Notes: generated by a model not told the origin, from the letters alone. DNA of 64,000 nt from Candidatus Saccharibacteria bacterium UBA6175 (GCA_002422915.1 DITV01000004.1:220-64219); one strand, 5' to 3'. Shown: positions 31,558 through 40,859, numbered from the stretch's first letter. A program made the numbers and translations.

Positions 31558-32135
31558 GAGATAGATTCCTGGATTGCTCTAATATACTGTTCGTGTGCAA
31601 CATCGTGCCCGGCAATCGGCACCGCAACATACGTACTATTCTTTAATCGCCAACGCGCATCCTGTGCACGCTCGTTCATGATCGGCCAGTCATCAAGTTC
31701 TTTCTGTCCGTAGAAAAGCAGGGTCTTACACGAAATCATCTTCGCAAGCTGAGCAAAATTCAACTTCATAAAAGTTTCGAACCGCCGTTTCCCTATCATC
31801 GTATTCCAGCTTTTCTTTTGGAGTGGACTCACGAGGTCTTCGGCAAAGTAAGAAGAAAGGGAGAACAGCCAGAGCTCAGACGGTTCCCGCTTCGTTGCGG
31901 ATATAAACGCAGTTGTTGCTCCAAACGAAAAACCGGCCAATATCGTGTCGGCTGGTTCATAGCGCATGTATACCGCATCAAGCTCGCGTGTCCAATCTTC
32001 AATGGTAGTTCGGAACCAGTTAATCGGTACAAAGACAACTTTATGCCCACGACCCTCAATGGCCGCAATCGCCGCAGCATAGTCACGCGATGTGATATCT
32101 TCCTGGAAGCCTGGAACAAAGAGGACTGTTTTCAT
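31554..32135 (-). CDS. alpha/beta hydrolase-fold protein
   Basis: A 193-residue protein with VLFVPGFQED near the N-terminus, the nucleophile elbow AGFSFGAT near residue 68 and a late IAGHDVAH that could supply the catalytic His. The substrate is unknown. It is the first gene of the pair with the zinc-ribbon protein and lies 14 bp from the 3' end of tRNA-Arg, so it may be cotranscribed with the tRNA. Confidence 0.82.
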   Translation of the reverse strand: MKTVLFVPGFQEDITSRDYAAAIAAIEGRGHKVVFVPINWFRTTIEDWTRELDAVYMRYEPADTILAGFSFGATTAFISATKREPSELWLFSLSSYFAEDLVSPLQKKSWNTMIGKRRFETFMKLNFAQLAKMISCKTLLFYGQKELDDWPIMNERAQDARWRLKNSTYVAVPIAGHDVAHEQYIRAIQESIS

Positions 32136-32149
32136 TTATAATCTCCATT

Positions 32150-32226
32150 TGGTACCCCGGGCAGGAGTTGAACCTACAACCTTATCCTTAGGACGGATCC
32201 GCTCTATCCAGTTGAGCTACCGAGGC
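32150..32226 (-). tRNA. tRNA-Arg (anticodon CCT)
   Basis: Minus-strand cloverleaf: acceptor GCCTCGG/CCGGGGT with two G-U pairs, anticodon loop GTCCTAA giving CCT, T-arm GTAGG/CCTGC, discriminator A and encoded CCA. The first anticodon-stem pair is a G-A mismatch. Confidence 0.9.
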
Positions 32227-32248
32227 ATAGACGTATTTTAACAGATTA

Positions 32249-32314
32249 GCTTCATCTTTGGGCTTCGCGCCGAGTATTTCAAAGAAATACTCGGGCTGCA
32301 GAATCAGATGAAGC
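32249..32314. repeat. structured inverted-repeat element, copy A
   Basis: Outer helix GCTTCATCT/AGATGAAGC (32249-32257 with 32306-32314). Inner perfect 11-bp hairpin CCGAGTATTTC/GAAATACTCGG (32270-32294, AAA loop). On the minus strand the two sides of the internal loop read GATTCTGCAGC and CGCGAAGCCCAA. Copy B carries almost the same loop sequences inside entirely different helices. Confidence 0.85.
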
Positions 32315-32346
32315 CAACTGTCAAAATACTGAGATGTTGCAGTAAG

Positions 32347-32456
32347 AAGCGCGCACTTCCTGTTGCGCCTGATTCTGCAACCCAAGAAAAACGACCCAGA
32401 AAGGGTCGTTCGTTTCTTGGCGTGAAGCCCAAAGGCGAAATAGGAAGTGCGCGCTT
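32347..32456. repeat. structured inverted-repeat element, copy B (ndk 3' end)
   Basis: Outer helix AAGCGCGCACTTCCT/AGGAAGTGCGCGCTT (15 bp, perfect; 32347-32361 with 32442-32456), extended by 7 more pairs around one G-A mismatch. Inner 16-bp hairpin (32382-32420, 2-nt bulge, 5-nt loop). On the plus strand the internal loop reads GATTCTGCAAC and CGTGAAGCCCAA. It begins 1 bp after the ndk stop and its inner hairpin with TTTTTC can serve as the ndk terminator. Confidence 0.88.
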
Positions 32457-32457
32457 A

Positions 32458-32961
32458 TTACCTTGTAAACTTCTCATGTAGCACACTGTAGTCATACAAC
32501 TCATCCTCCGAGAACCAGTGCGGCACTTCCTTCAAGGCGTCTTCAAGATCGCCCGACGCGTGGATCAGGTTTGGAATACCCTTATCGGTGCTGTCGCCGT
32601 AGCCATAGCTCATGTGTGAGAAGTCGCCACGAATGGTTCCTGGTGCTGCTGCCTTTGGTTCAGTCAGGCCGATGAGCTTTCGCACCAAATCAACCGCTTC
32701 GACACCTTCGAGCACCATGGCGATCACCGGTCCTTGGTTCATCATGTCGAGAACGTTATTGAACACTTTTTCACCACGTCGAGTAATTACTTGGCCAATT
32801 TCTTCGTAGTGTTTGTGATAGTGAGATTCGTCGGGTGCAATCATTTTGGTGCCAATGATCTTTAGTCCGACTCGCTCAAAACGAGTAAGAATCTCGCCGA
32901 CAATACCGCGCTGCACTGCATCCGGCTTAAATAACACTAATGTACGTTGAATGTGCTCCAT
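32458..32961 (-). CDS. ndk: nucleoside diphosphate kinase
   Basis: A 167-residue NDK that balances NTP pools by phospho-His transfer. It shows RTLVLFKPDAVQRG, the GTIRGDF motif and the catalytic His in NLIHASGD. Between GDF and the catalytic His there is an insertion (SHMSYGYGDSTDKGIP) absent from the shortest bacterial forms. GGAG stands 6 nt before the ATG. Confidence 0.96.
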   Translation of the reverse strand: MEHIQRTLVLFKPDAVQRGIVGEILTRFERVGLKIIGTKMIAPDESHYHKHYEEIGQVITRRGEKVFNNVLDMMNQGPVIAMVLEGVEAVDLVRKLIGLTEPKAAAPGTIRGDFSHMSYGYGDSTDKGIPNLIHASGDLEDALKEVPHWFSEDELYDYSVLHEKFTR

Positions 32962-32996
32962 GGAGTCTCCTTGTTATGTGTGATGGTTGCTTTGTT

Positions 32997-33785
32997 CTAT
33001 TGTAGCAAAAGAATCGTCGCCAGCACTGCGGCGAGTACTAATCGGTACCAGCCAAAGACGGCCAGCGAGTGTTTTGCCAGGTAGCGCATCAAGAAACCGA
33101 CTGCTAGCAGCCCGGCAGCAAACGCAAAGATGTTTGAAACCAGCACCACCATCAGATTGGCGGTCACATAGTCAAAATCGGTGAACAAAATTTTTACGGT
33201 CACCCCCATCATGATCGGCAGTGATGCAAGGAAGCTATATTCAGCCGCCGCTGCGGGGCTCAGGCCCGAAAAGCGACCTGCCAGAATTGTTGCACCAGAG
33301 CGTGATACCCCGGGGATGAGCGCGATCATCTGCGCCAGACCAATGACAAACGCACGGACGCCAGAGAGCTTCTCGCCGTCGGCAACTGGCGACGCCTTCG
33401 GCAGCTTCTCGACGAGAATCATCAGCACGCCAACAATCGATAGTGTGAATACCACAGTCACCGCACTTGCAAAAAACGCAGTCGTGCCAATAAAGTCAGC
33501 TGCAAAGAACCCGACTAATCCGGCAGGCAGCGACGTGAGTAAAATGTTTCGAGCCAGCCGGTAGTTCTTGTTCTTGAACACATCCAGCAAGATCTGCCAG
33601 ATCTTCTTCCGGAAGAAGATAAAGAGTGCCAGCATGGTGCCGATGTTCACAAACTCAAGAAACAGGCGCTCACCACCGCCGTTCAAGAAATACTGCGCAA
33701 TTAACAAATGGCCCGAACTACTAATCGGGATGAATTCGGTCAGGCCCTGGATGATCCCAAGCAAGATTGCTTCTAGTAATACCAT
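32997..33785 (-). CDS. uppP: undecaprenyl-diphosphatase
   Basis: A 262-residue BacA/UppP-type membrane enzyme that regenerates undecaprenyl phosphate for peptidoglycan and glycan export. Signature motifs are GLTEFIPISSSGH near residues 15-27 and PGVSRSGAT near 158-166. Around eight membrane segments. TACAAT lies 6 bp before the ATG, a leaderless start. Consistent with the membrane glycosyltransferase and retained wall synthesis. Confidence 0.95.
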   Translation of the reverse strand: MVLLEAILLGIIQGLTEFIPISSSGHLLIAQYFLNGGGERLFLEFVNIGTMLALFIFFRKKIWQILLDVFKNKNYRLARNILLTSLPAGLVGFFAADFIGTTAFFASAVTVVFTLSIVGVLMILVEKLPKASPVADGEKLSGVRAFVIGLAQMIALIPGVSRSGATILAGRFSGLSPAAAAEYSFLASLPIMMGVTVKILFTDFDYVTANLMVVLVSNIFAFAAGLLAVGFLMRYLAKHSLAVFGWYRLVLAAVLATILLLQ

Positions 33786-33830
33786 TCCCCCATTGTATCG
33801 TTCGGGGCGGTTTTAGGCTATGCTTACTAT

Positions 33831-34751
33831 ATGTACATATCAGAGCTGATTCTCGATTTTATCGAACATCTTGAGGTAGAGGGTGGTCGCTCGGCCAAGA
33901 CGGCCGAAAACTACCGTCTCTATCTTGAGCGGTTTGTTGAGTTTACTGAAGACATAAAAGTTGGCGATATTACCACCGAAATCGTACGAAAATATCGCCT
34001 GTGGCTAAACCGGTTTAAGAATGATGCTGGGGACGAGCTGGCGACCATCACCCAGGCGTATCACCTGATTGCCCTGCGGGGGTTTTTGAAGTACCTTGCC
34101 ACGCGCGACATCGATACACTTGCCCCCAGCAAGATTGTTCTTCCTAAAGTGAGTCGAAAGCAAGTCACCTTCTTGCACTACGACGAAGTTGAGCGACTCA
34201 TTGAAGCAATCGATATTGCCAGTGAGTCGGGACTACGCGACCGGGCCATCATCGAGCTGCTCTTTTCAAGCGGGCTGCGTGTCTCTGAACTGGTGAATCT
34301 TGATCGTGATCACATAAATACAAAGCGCCGCGAGTTTATGGTGCGTGGAAAAGGCCAGAAAGATCGGCCAATCTTTATCAGTGAAGCGGCTGCCGGCTGG
34401 GTTGATCGCTACCTCGATGCGCGCCAAGATAGTCTCCCTCCCCTATTCCTTAGTTATAGTCGCAATGTCGAAACCGGTACCAGCGGTGACTATCGTCGTC
34501 TGACCGCCCGCAGCATTCAGCGAATGGTCAGCAAGTACGCACGGCTGGCGGGTATCACCAAACATGTCAGTCCTCACACCATGCGTCACAGCTTTGCCAC
34601 CGACCTTCTGATGAACGGCGCTGACATTCGAAGCGTCCAAAGCATGCTCGGGCACAGCAACATCAGCACCACCCAGGTGTACACCCACGTTACCGATCAG
34701 CACCTCCGCGAGGTGTACGAAAAGTTTCACAGTGAATCTGGCTCAGACTAA
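33831..34751 (+). CDS. xerD: XerC/XerD-type tyrosine recombinase
   Basis: A 306-residue recombinase with an N-terminal SAM-like domain (1-90) and a complete catalytic set: Arg150, Lys174, His249, Arg252, His275 and nucleophile Tyr284 (QVYTHV). Probably the chromosome-dimer resolvase, though it has no adjacent partner or visible dif site. TATGCT stands 6 bp before the ATG (leaderless). It ends 4 bp from the convergent pilus locus. Confidence 0.9.
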   Translation: MYISELILDFIEHLEVEGGRSAKTAENYRLYLERFVEFTEDIKVGDITTEIVRKYRLWLNRFKNDAGDELATITQAYHLIALRGFLKYLATRDIDTLAPSKIVLPKVSRKQVTFLHYDEVERLIEAIDIASESGLRDRAIIELLFSSGLRVSELVNLDRDHINTKRREFMVRGKGQKDRPIFISEAAAGWVDRYLDARQDSLPPLFLSYSRNVETGTSGDYRRLTARSIQRMVSKYARLAGITKHVSPHTMRHSFATDLLMNGADIRSVQSMLGHSNISTTQVYTHVTDQHLREVYEKFHSESGSD

Positions 34752-34755
34752 CCGA

Positions 34756-35985
34756 CTACGGCTGACAGGTAGTGCTGCCGTTACTATTAGCGGGAATGTA
34801 GCTTGTTTCTGTCACCGAAAAGTCCTTACAAAGGTTACCCGTTAGCTCCAGTGCGCCGTTCGGGAATGGGAAGTTGGTATCAACCAGGTCAACGCGCGAG
34901 GCAACACGGCGGAACAAATCATTTGCTCGACCGGTCGAGTCAATCTCTGGCTGCACACCATTGAAATTGACAGGTGTCGCTACATTAGAGAGCGTTACCC
35001 GATAATGGCTAGCATTATACAACGCGGAGAGGCGCAGATAGGCGGTTCGTTCGCCGCCATTAATAGGCTCTGGCAAGAGTAAGGTCGTTCGGCAGGCGTA
35101 CCCACCCGAGGCGAGACTTTGCTGACACTGTACACCAAGGGGTGTATCAGCAGCAATGTCGGCTGGCGTACTTCCCGTAGGGGTGTCGCGGCGGCTATCG
35201 CGGCCAAACGATTGCGTGGTCGAAGTGCTGGTTAACGTTGGGTACAAGAAGAGCGTATTTCCATTGCTGGCGGTACTCGTCGCGTAATCGAAGTCTTCAA
35301 GCGTAAAGCTCGAGCCATGCTGCATCAGACTCACTCTCATGAGCGCGGGACGGTTCGCCGGCCAGTCTGATTGCTGACGCAGCGGCAATGGTGCCGCTCC
35401 TACGGCCAAAAGGCTCACGCCGTTTCCTGTACCTGTTCCCAGGTCTTCGCGCGAGAACCACTCAAGTGTCACACGGTCGAAGGTGGTTGAACCATCGGCG
35501 GCTTTTGCAATCAGCGGAATCACCTTCGATTGATTCAGGCTGAGTGATCCAAGATAATCTGCTGTTTCGAGATCAATGGTGACACAGGTATAGGCCTGAT
35601 CAAGCACTTCATCAGTGGTGCTGGTACTCTGCTGAATTGACACTTCTGCCGTTGCACTCCCGGCTGCCGGAATAACATCACCAATTCGTAACGCTTGGTT
35701 ACATTCATTCGTGCTTAATTGCTGAGCGAGCAAATCACACGCTGCCGCACCCTGCGTTTGGCAGACTGACTGATACCGAAGAAGTGCACGTTTGGCATCC
35801 TCAACACCAGCCTGAGCTGAGTCATAAGCACTTTGTGAAAGGTCATTGTTGGTTGCCTGGTTTTGGTCATTTACCATAATGCGAATAAAACTGACGGTCA
35901 CAATCGTAATCAGTAAGGCGGCAAAAATAACGACGAAGATGGAAACAGCACCGCGCTGTGACTTCAAACTACTTATGGTTTTCAT
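34756..35985 (-). CDS. PilX-like pilus assembly protein
   Basis: A 409-residue protein with a short basic N-terminus and a hydrophobic helix (about 12-35: GAVSIFVVIFAALLITIVTVSFIRI), then a large Thr/Ser-rich external region. The beginning QRGAVSIF resembles PilX N-terminal regions rather than the class III GFTxxE signal. The ATG at 35985 has TAGGAG overlapping the previous stop; the frame opens 19 codons earlier. Last gene of the pilus locus. Confidence 0.72.
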   Translation of the reverse strand: MKTISSLKSQRGAVSIFVVIFAALLITIVTVSFIRIMVNDQNQATNNDLSQSAYDSAQAGVEDAKRALLRYQSVCQTQGAAACDLLAQQLSTNECNQALRIGDVIPAAGSATAEVSIQQSTSTTDEVLDQAYTCVTIDLETADYLGSLSLNQSKVIPLIAKAADGSTTFDRVTLEWFSREDLGTGTGNGVSLLAVGAAPLPLRQQSDWPANRPALMRVSLMQHGSSFTLEDFDYATSTASNGNTLFLYPTLTSTSTTQSFGRDSRRDTPTGSTPADIAADTPLGVQCQQSLASGGYACRTTLLLPEPINGGERTAYLRLSALYNASHYRVTLSNVATPVNFNGVQPEIDSTGRANDLFRRVASRVDLVDTNFPFPNGALELTGNLCKDFSVTETSYIPANSNGSTTCQP

Positions 35986-35989
35986 ACTC

Positions 35990-36697
35990 CTAGTTAACCC
36001 CATCCCCTGCCCTAATGACAAGACTAAATTGTTGTACGGCACAATACGCGAAATTTGAACCCGGCGCTCCTGGAGGCGAACACGACGTTCGGTCTGTTGT
36101 AAGCGCTGTCACGTCACCCGTTCCGATGGTGAAAGTGAGTGAAATAAGCTGCTGGCCAGCGGCAGATCGGCCATTAGCCTGCTGCGTGACTGCCAACTGA
36201 TGAATACTCAGCGTACGGTCGCCCGACTTCAACAATTCAACCGCCGTGCTAGGAGTGGTTGTTTGGACGGTTGTTACCGTAGGCGCTCCCTGTGAATTTC
36301 GCTCACAATACTGTCCACTTGAGTCAGGCACTTTCAGCAAACGAATTTGTGGCTGATTCGAGCCAGTAAAGCGGACAACACTGGGGTTATTTTGCGTCAG
36401 CGCATCAGCCGTATTCCAAATATAAGAGAATTGGCCAGTACAAATTCGACCGCCCGCTTGTGTTGTCACCACACTGCGGCTGACGGCAAATGTTGAGCTC
36501 GAACCAATTGTTCGTCGAAGGTCATCGCTGATTGCGCGACCAGATTGGTTAACCTCTTTGAGGGTGATCCCTTTGTTATAAATCGTCCCTATCTGCACAA
36601 TCGTCAAGGCGATTGCAATAAGCAAGACTGACACGAACGTCATCGCCAGCATCAACTCAATAATCGTAAACCCTTTTTGCTCAGCCACGTGGTTCAT
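35990..36697 (-). CDS. type IV prepilin-like protein (minor pilin)
   Basis: A 235-residue protein with the class III signal QKGFTIIELMLAMTF, cleaved after Gly by the prepilin peptidase with Glu at +5, then the hydrophobic helix. The C-terminal domain carries four Cys. It overlaps the next upstream pseudopilin gene by 17 bp. Confidence 0.85.
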   Translation of the reverse strand: MNHVAEQKGFTIIELMLAMTFVSVLLIAIALTIVQIGTIYNKGITLKEVNQSGRAISDDLRRTIGSSSTFAVSRSVVTTQAGGRICTGQFSYIWNTADALTQNNPSVVRFTGSNQPQIRLLKVPDSSGQYCERNSQGAPTVTTVQTTTPSTAVELLKSGDRTLSIHQLAVTQQANGRSAAGQQLISLTFTIGTGDVTALTTDRTSCSPPGAPGSNFAYCAVQQFSLVIRAGDGVN

Positions 36698-37313
36698 ATA
36701 ACCTCACAATCGTCCCAGTGGTGAGCGGTACGGTTAAGCCAACCGCCTCCCAACATCCACGGATATGAAAATCGATGAATCCAGCATTACCCTGATCGCC
36801 CGTGTTCACTGGTGAGCGGATTGCCTCAACCCACAAACCCTGCGACTCTGCAAAAACGTCACCGGTACGGTAGAGTAACTGGGCAAAAGTGACCGATGGA
36901 CGCAGTGAGACGCCGCTTCCATCGACAAACACCACATTCCGGGTATCAATGACGAAGCTTTCCGCAGGTGGGGTTGGACAAGTGGTGCCAGTTCCTGAAA
37001 AGGCCGACGCCGATTGTGCCGTAATGCCACTATTCAGCATTTTATACCACTCCTCAGCCGGGCTAGTTGCTCCGTCTGTTGTGTTGAAGGTAATGCCTGG
37101 CTGGTAGACCGCCACGTAGGCGTTGTGCATAAACCGAAGCGCCTCAGCCTGACCGTCGATCTGCTGACGCACCAGCGAGATTTCCAGTGCACGCTGTGAG
37201 GCGGCCGTGCCTTGATTCATAATGGTAAGCGCGCCAACCACCACAAAGCTAAACACCGTGACCGCAAAGAGCACTTCAATCAGAGTATCGCCTTGCTGTC
37301 GACGTTTTAGCAT
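36681..37313 (-). CDS. type IV prepilin-like protein (PilV/GspI-like)
   Basis: A 210-residue protein. The signal QQGDTLIEVLFAVTVFSF has Gly-Asp instead of Gly-Phe but keeps Glu at +5. A hydrophobic helix is followed by a globular domain with a C-terminal pair of Cys. It overlaps neighbours by 17 and 7 bp, so production is coupled with the other minor pilins. Confidence 0.82.
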   Translation of the reverse strand: MLKRRQQGDTLIEVLFAVTVFSFVVVGALTIMNQGTAASQRALEISLVRQQIDGQAEALRFMHNAYVAVYQPGITFNTTDGATSPAEEWYKMLNSGITAQSASAFSGTGTTCPTPPAESFVIDTRNVVFVDGSGVSLRPSVTFAQLLYRTGDVFAESQGLWVEAIRSPVNTGDQGNAGFIDFHIRGCWEAVGLTVPLTTGTIVRLYEPRG

Positions 37314-38095
37314 TGTGGTGCTGTTGCCCCCTGCTGACGTAATAAGTCATTAGTCAAAGTCTCGACAGCATTAGGAACACTCGCAAAGCTTGCAATTCTA
37401 ATTGAATAATCGTCCGTTACAAGTAGGTCATTTGAGGTGACGCAGATCGTTTGTTCACCCTGTCCTGGCACTTGGTTACCGGCAACAATCATGGCGCGGA
37501 GTGTTTGAGGAGTTGGATCGTCAGGTGCCTGATCAGAGCTAAAGGTGTATATCTGACCGCTATCAGGAGACCGGATAAACAAAAGTGCAATTTCACGAGG
37601 GGTTGTTTGCGTACGAGACCCGGTACCTGAAGCCGGCCAGGCAATTGCCGCACCCCACTCGAGACTGTCGTTCACCACTTCAACCGTTGATACATTAAGC
37701 ACATAGTTCGTCGTGAGTGAGGTGATGTCGTTCGTCGTGACCGCACTTCCCGTTTGACGGCCAACAACGCTATAAACAGTAATGTCACTCTGGTTAATAG
37801 TAACGAGCCTTCCTAGCAACACGCAGTCGGTCTGACCTCTTTCAACGCCACCTTGGTCGCTCGTGGCAGCCTGGCCATCGCAGCTCCATTGATTATTTCG
37901 ATCATTGAGCACACTCGTGATTTCACTGTATTGCGTCTGAATCACCGATTTGAGCGTTTGGACTGAATCACGGTAGCGCTGGACGTTGATCGATGTGCCT
38001 ATTCCAACAAACACGCCCGCTACCAAAAGCCCGGTGATGGCAAGGACCAGCATTGTTTCGATAATCGTAAACCCTCGTTGTGTGTGCGCACCCAT
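37307..38095 (-). CDS. type IV prepilin-like protein (minor pilin)
   Basis: A 262-residue protein with a canonical signal QRGFTIIETMLVLAITGLL and a long hydrophilic domain with several Cys. TATAAT lies 8 bp before the ATG, so the four-gene minor-pilin block can be transcribed from its own near-leaderless promoter. Confidence 0.85.
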   Translation of the reverse strand: MGAHTQRGFTIIETMLVLAITGLLVAGVFVGIGTSINVQRYRDSVQTLKSVIQTQYSEITSVLNDRNNQWSCDGQAATSDQGGVERGQTDCVLLGRLVTINQSDITVYSVVGRQTGSAVTTNDITSLTTNYVLNVSTVEVVNDSLEWGAAIAWPASGTGSRTQTTPREIALLFIRSPDSGQIYTFSSDQAPDDPTPQTLRAMIVAGNQVPGQGEQTICVTSNDLLVTDDYSIRIASFASVPNAVETLTNDLLRQQGATAPQC

Positions 38096-38148
38096 GTAGC
38101 GTCATTATAGCATAAGCAGGACGATGTCGTCCCTGTTGTGCGTACGTT

Positions 38149-39024
38149 CTAGACGAGAGTAAACATGATCCACTCAACGACATACCATCCGAAGAGTAGA
38201 GCAAATACTGCCCCCGCAATAAGCAGTGGACCAAATGGCACGCGTGAGGTCCGTTTTAGCTTTCCTACTGCAAGGAGCGGTAAAACAATCAGTGTGCCGA
38301 TGAGGTTTGCAGAAAACAGCGCGACAAGCGCAAGCGCCCAGTCGCCAATAAGCAGACCGAGTGCAAGGCCTAGTTTCACATCGCCAAACCCAATCCAGCG
38401 TCCCTTCGAAACCAGGTACAGCACAAGATACAAGCCACCAAGCACGCCAACCGCACCAATACTCGAAATCAATGGGGTGAAGACCTCCCCCTGTTCGATA
38501 GATCGCAGCACGAGCCAGACAATACCAAGCCCAACAACAGTAAATGTCACTTTGTCGGGCAGGAGGAACCATTTAGCGTCGTATGCCACCAACATTGCCA
38601 AGGCAACGATACTCGCCAGCCACACAATAAACTGTGCAATGGCAAGCGGCGTTTCAAGTGCGAATGGCCAAAACAAGAAAGATAGGACGAACGCGGCCGC
38701 AACGCCAAGCTCCATAAGGGGCTCGAAACTCCCAATAGGTGTGCGGCAGGAACGACACTTCCCTTTAAGCGCAATCCAACTGACCAGAGGAATAAGGTCA
38801 TACCACCTCAACGCGTAGCCGCAATGCAGGCACACAGACCGGTCTTTAGCGGCCGACCGGCCCATTAATGGCTTCAGTCTTTCGTACTCGGCCTTGCTGT
38901 ACGGTTCTTTCTGCTGTTTATCAAGCTGTAGCTGACGCGCACGAAGGCGCCATACCGTTGCTCCCGCAAAACTTCCAAGGATAAGGCCGAACAACACAAG
39001 AGCAACAATAATAAGCGTAAGCAT
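38149..39024 (-). CDS. pilD: prepilin peptidase/methyltransferase (A24)
   Basis: A 291-residue bifunctional enzyme. The cytoplasmic loop has two Cys pairs (CLHC and CRSC). The aspartyl protease motifs are AYDAKWFLLPD and GFGDVKLG. Several membrane segments. It cleaves and N-methylates the prepilins encoded around it. TACCAT stands 6 bp before the ATG. Confidence 0.93.
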   Translation of the reverse strand: MLTLIIVALVLFGLILGSFAGATVWRLRARQLQLDKQQKEPYSKAEYERLKPLMGRSAAKDRSVCLHCGYALRWYDLIPLVSWIALKGKCRSCRTPIGSFEPLMELGVAAAFVLSFLFWPFALETPLAIAQFIVWLASIVALAMLVAYDAKWFLLPDKVTFTVVGLGIVWLVLRSIEQGEVFTPLISSIGAVGVLGGLYLVLYLVSKGRWIGFGDVKLGLALGLLIGDWALALVALFSANLIGTLIVLPLLAVGKLKRTSRVPFGPLLIAGAVFALLFGWYVVEWIMFTLV

Positions 39025-39056
39025 GGTTCTATGGTATCAGTTCAATAGGCGAAAAA

Positions 39057-39566
39057 CTAGTTGTTGACGCAGTAAGTACCACCACCCTCGAGTGCGATAC
39101 GGAAGGCTACCTTACGGCTCCCAGCGGCTTGTGCTAAGGATGAGTCGTTTGGATCACAGATTGCACTGGTGGTGTAGAAGATGACGTTTTGAGTAAGGCC
39201 CGTACCGGCGTCGGAGCTAAAAGCACCCACCGCACTCGTCGCGGTACGACTCGTGAAGTTGTAAGTGGTTTGGCTAGGCTGTCCGGCAACTGCACCAGAA
39301 GGATCGATGAACGAATCGCCACCTACACTAAGATACTGCGTCGTAAAGTTTGTCCAGTTTGTGGGGATTGCACCTCGGTTTGCCGATGAAAAGCTTGCGA
39401 GCGCAGTTTGCACACGACCGATGTCGTTACGCCGCTGTGTGTCGCGTTGGTTACGCTGAAGAGCTGGCAAGGCAATGAATACCATCAAGAAGATGAGTCC
39501 GGCGATCGCAAGTACCAAGACAACCTCGATAATGGTAAAGCCTTTTTCTTTTGTTTGAACGTTCAT
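39057..39566 (-). CDS. pilA: major type IV pilin-like protein
   Basis: A 169-residue prepilin with signal EKGFTIIEVVLVLAIAGL and a globular domain containing two Cys near the C-terminus (ICDPND and YCVNN) that can form the pilin disulfide loop. It has its own leader of about 60 nt with AAGGTGGG before the ATG and a TACTAT/TATAAG-type promoter, unlike the leaderless minor pilins. This fits a highly expressed major subunit (inference). Confidence 0.85.
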   Translation of the reverse strand: MNVQTKEKGFTIIEVVLVLAIAGLIFLMVFIALPALQRNQRDTQRRNDIGRVQTALASFSSANRGAIPTNWTNFTTQYLSVGGDSFIDPSGAVAGQPSQTTYNFTSRTATSAVGAFSSDAGTGLTQNVIFYTTSAICDPNDSSLAQAAGSRKVAFRIALEGGGTYCVNN

Positions 39567-39640
39567 GGAATGTATCCCACCTTTCGCTATGAACTAATGA
39601 AACTGATTACGCTTATAGTAGCGCACTCTGAGGTCGCTGT

Positions 39641-40852
39641 CTAGATATTGATGCCGTTGACGAGACCGTAAATTGGCAAGAGTATAGCGCCTACCATACC
39701 GCCAGCGACTACCGCCAAGATAACCATTAGCACTGGTTCAATAGCCGTTGAAATGGTACGGATCTGTTCATCAAGTTCGTCTTCATACACCTGAGCAACC
39801 TTCCCCATCATTTCGTCGATCTTACCGGACTGTTCACCAATCTTAATCATCTGTGGAACAAGGGGTGAAATCGAGTCTTCAACCTCAAGCGCACTCGAAA
39901 GCGCCTTACCGCCCTGGACTTTGTCGGCGGCACGATCAATACTCTTTTGAATGACAGTGTTGTTGACCGCTCGGCCGGTAATCTTAAGCATGTCAAGCAT
40001 GCTCACTCCCGTACTGAGCAGTGTTTGGCCGGTACGTGCAAAGCGAGCCATGTATAGTTTTTGGAACATCTTCCCGAAGAGCGGCACCTTGACTTTAAAG
40101 TTATCTTTAAACGTAATTCCCGACTCGGTACCAAGATACTGAACGAAGAAGTAGACAGCTACCGCCACAATAATTATCGCCAGCCACCAGTAGTTAGCCA
40201 GGAATGCCGCAACCGATACCATAATAAAGGTCAGGATGGGCAGTTCTTTATTGAGGTCTTCATAGAGCGTTTCTACCTGGGGCACTACAGTGAAGAGCAT
40301 GAAGGCCATGACGCCAAAAATGACGACCAATACGATTAACGGGTACGTTAGGGCGCCCTTAATCTTGCTCACAATCGCTGCGTCCTTCTCCTGCTGATTC
40401 GCGACTCGCTGGAGCGATTCATCGAGTGTTCCCGAAAGTTCACCTGCGGCAATCAGCGAGATGAATACTTCACTAAAGACTTTCGGATGCTTGGCAAACG
40501 AATCCGACAGCGCCTTACCACCCTCAACATTACTGGCAATTTCTTGGATGACCGACTGCAGCTGTTTGTTTTCGGTTTGTTCAAGCACCGTGTGGAGGCT
40601 CTGGCTCAGCGGCAAGCCTGCACCAATCAGCGTGGCAAGTTGACGTGTAAAGACGACCTTATCTTTTGTCGAAATACGCCCGGTAAATCGTGACAGAAAT
40701 GAGCCATCACCCATCTGTTCTTTAATCGTTAACGGCACAAAGCCCTGCTTCACAAGCAGCCGTGCTGCGGCGGCTTCAGAGTCGGCTTGCAGGGTCGCCT
40801 TCACCACTTTATTGGTGGCTTGGTCGCGGGCTTCATAGCTAAACTTCTTCAC
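39641..40852 (-). CDS. pilC: type IV pilus inner-membrane platform protein
   Basis: A 403-residue GspF/PilC protein with two repeated cytoplasmic GspF domains (about 65-190 and 270-395), each with the LSQSLHTVLEQ- or GVSMLDMLKI-like helices, and three membrane segments. It couples the ATPases to pilin insertion. Start GTG 40852 with GAGAGG upstream, 7 bp after the pilT stop. Confidence 0.95.
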   Translation of the reverse strand: MKKFSYEARDQATNKVVKATLQADSEAAAARLLVKQGFVPLTIKEQMGDGSFLSRFTGRISTKDKVVFTRQLATLIGAGLPLSQSLHTVLEQTENKQLQSVIQEIASNVEGGKALSDSFAKHPKVFSEVFISLIAAGELSGTLDESLQRVANQQEKDAAIVSKIKGALTYPLIVLVVIFGVMAFMLFTVVPQVETLYEDLNKELPILTFIMVSVAAFLANYWWLAIIIVAVAVYFFVQYLGTESGITFKDNFKVKVPLFGKMFQKLYMARFARTGQTLLSTGVSMLDMLKITGRAVNNTVIQKSIDRAADKVQGGKALSSALEVEDSISPLVPQMIKIGEQSGKIDEMMGKVAQVYEDELDEQIRTISTAIEPVLMVILAVVAGGMVGAILLPIYGLVNGINI

Positions 40853-40859
40853 GATGCGG

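Noticed and set aside
32249..32456. Integron attC sites or CRISPR repeats
   Set aside because: Only two inverted copies, no core RYYYAAC/GTTRRRY boxes, no integron integrase and no regular spacers.
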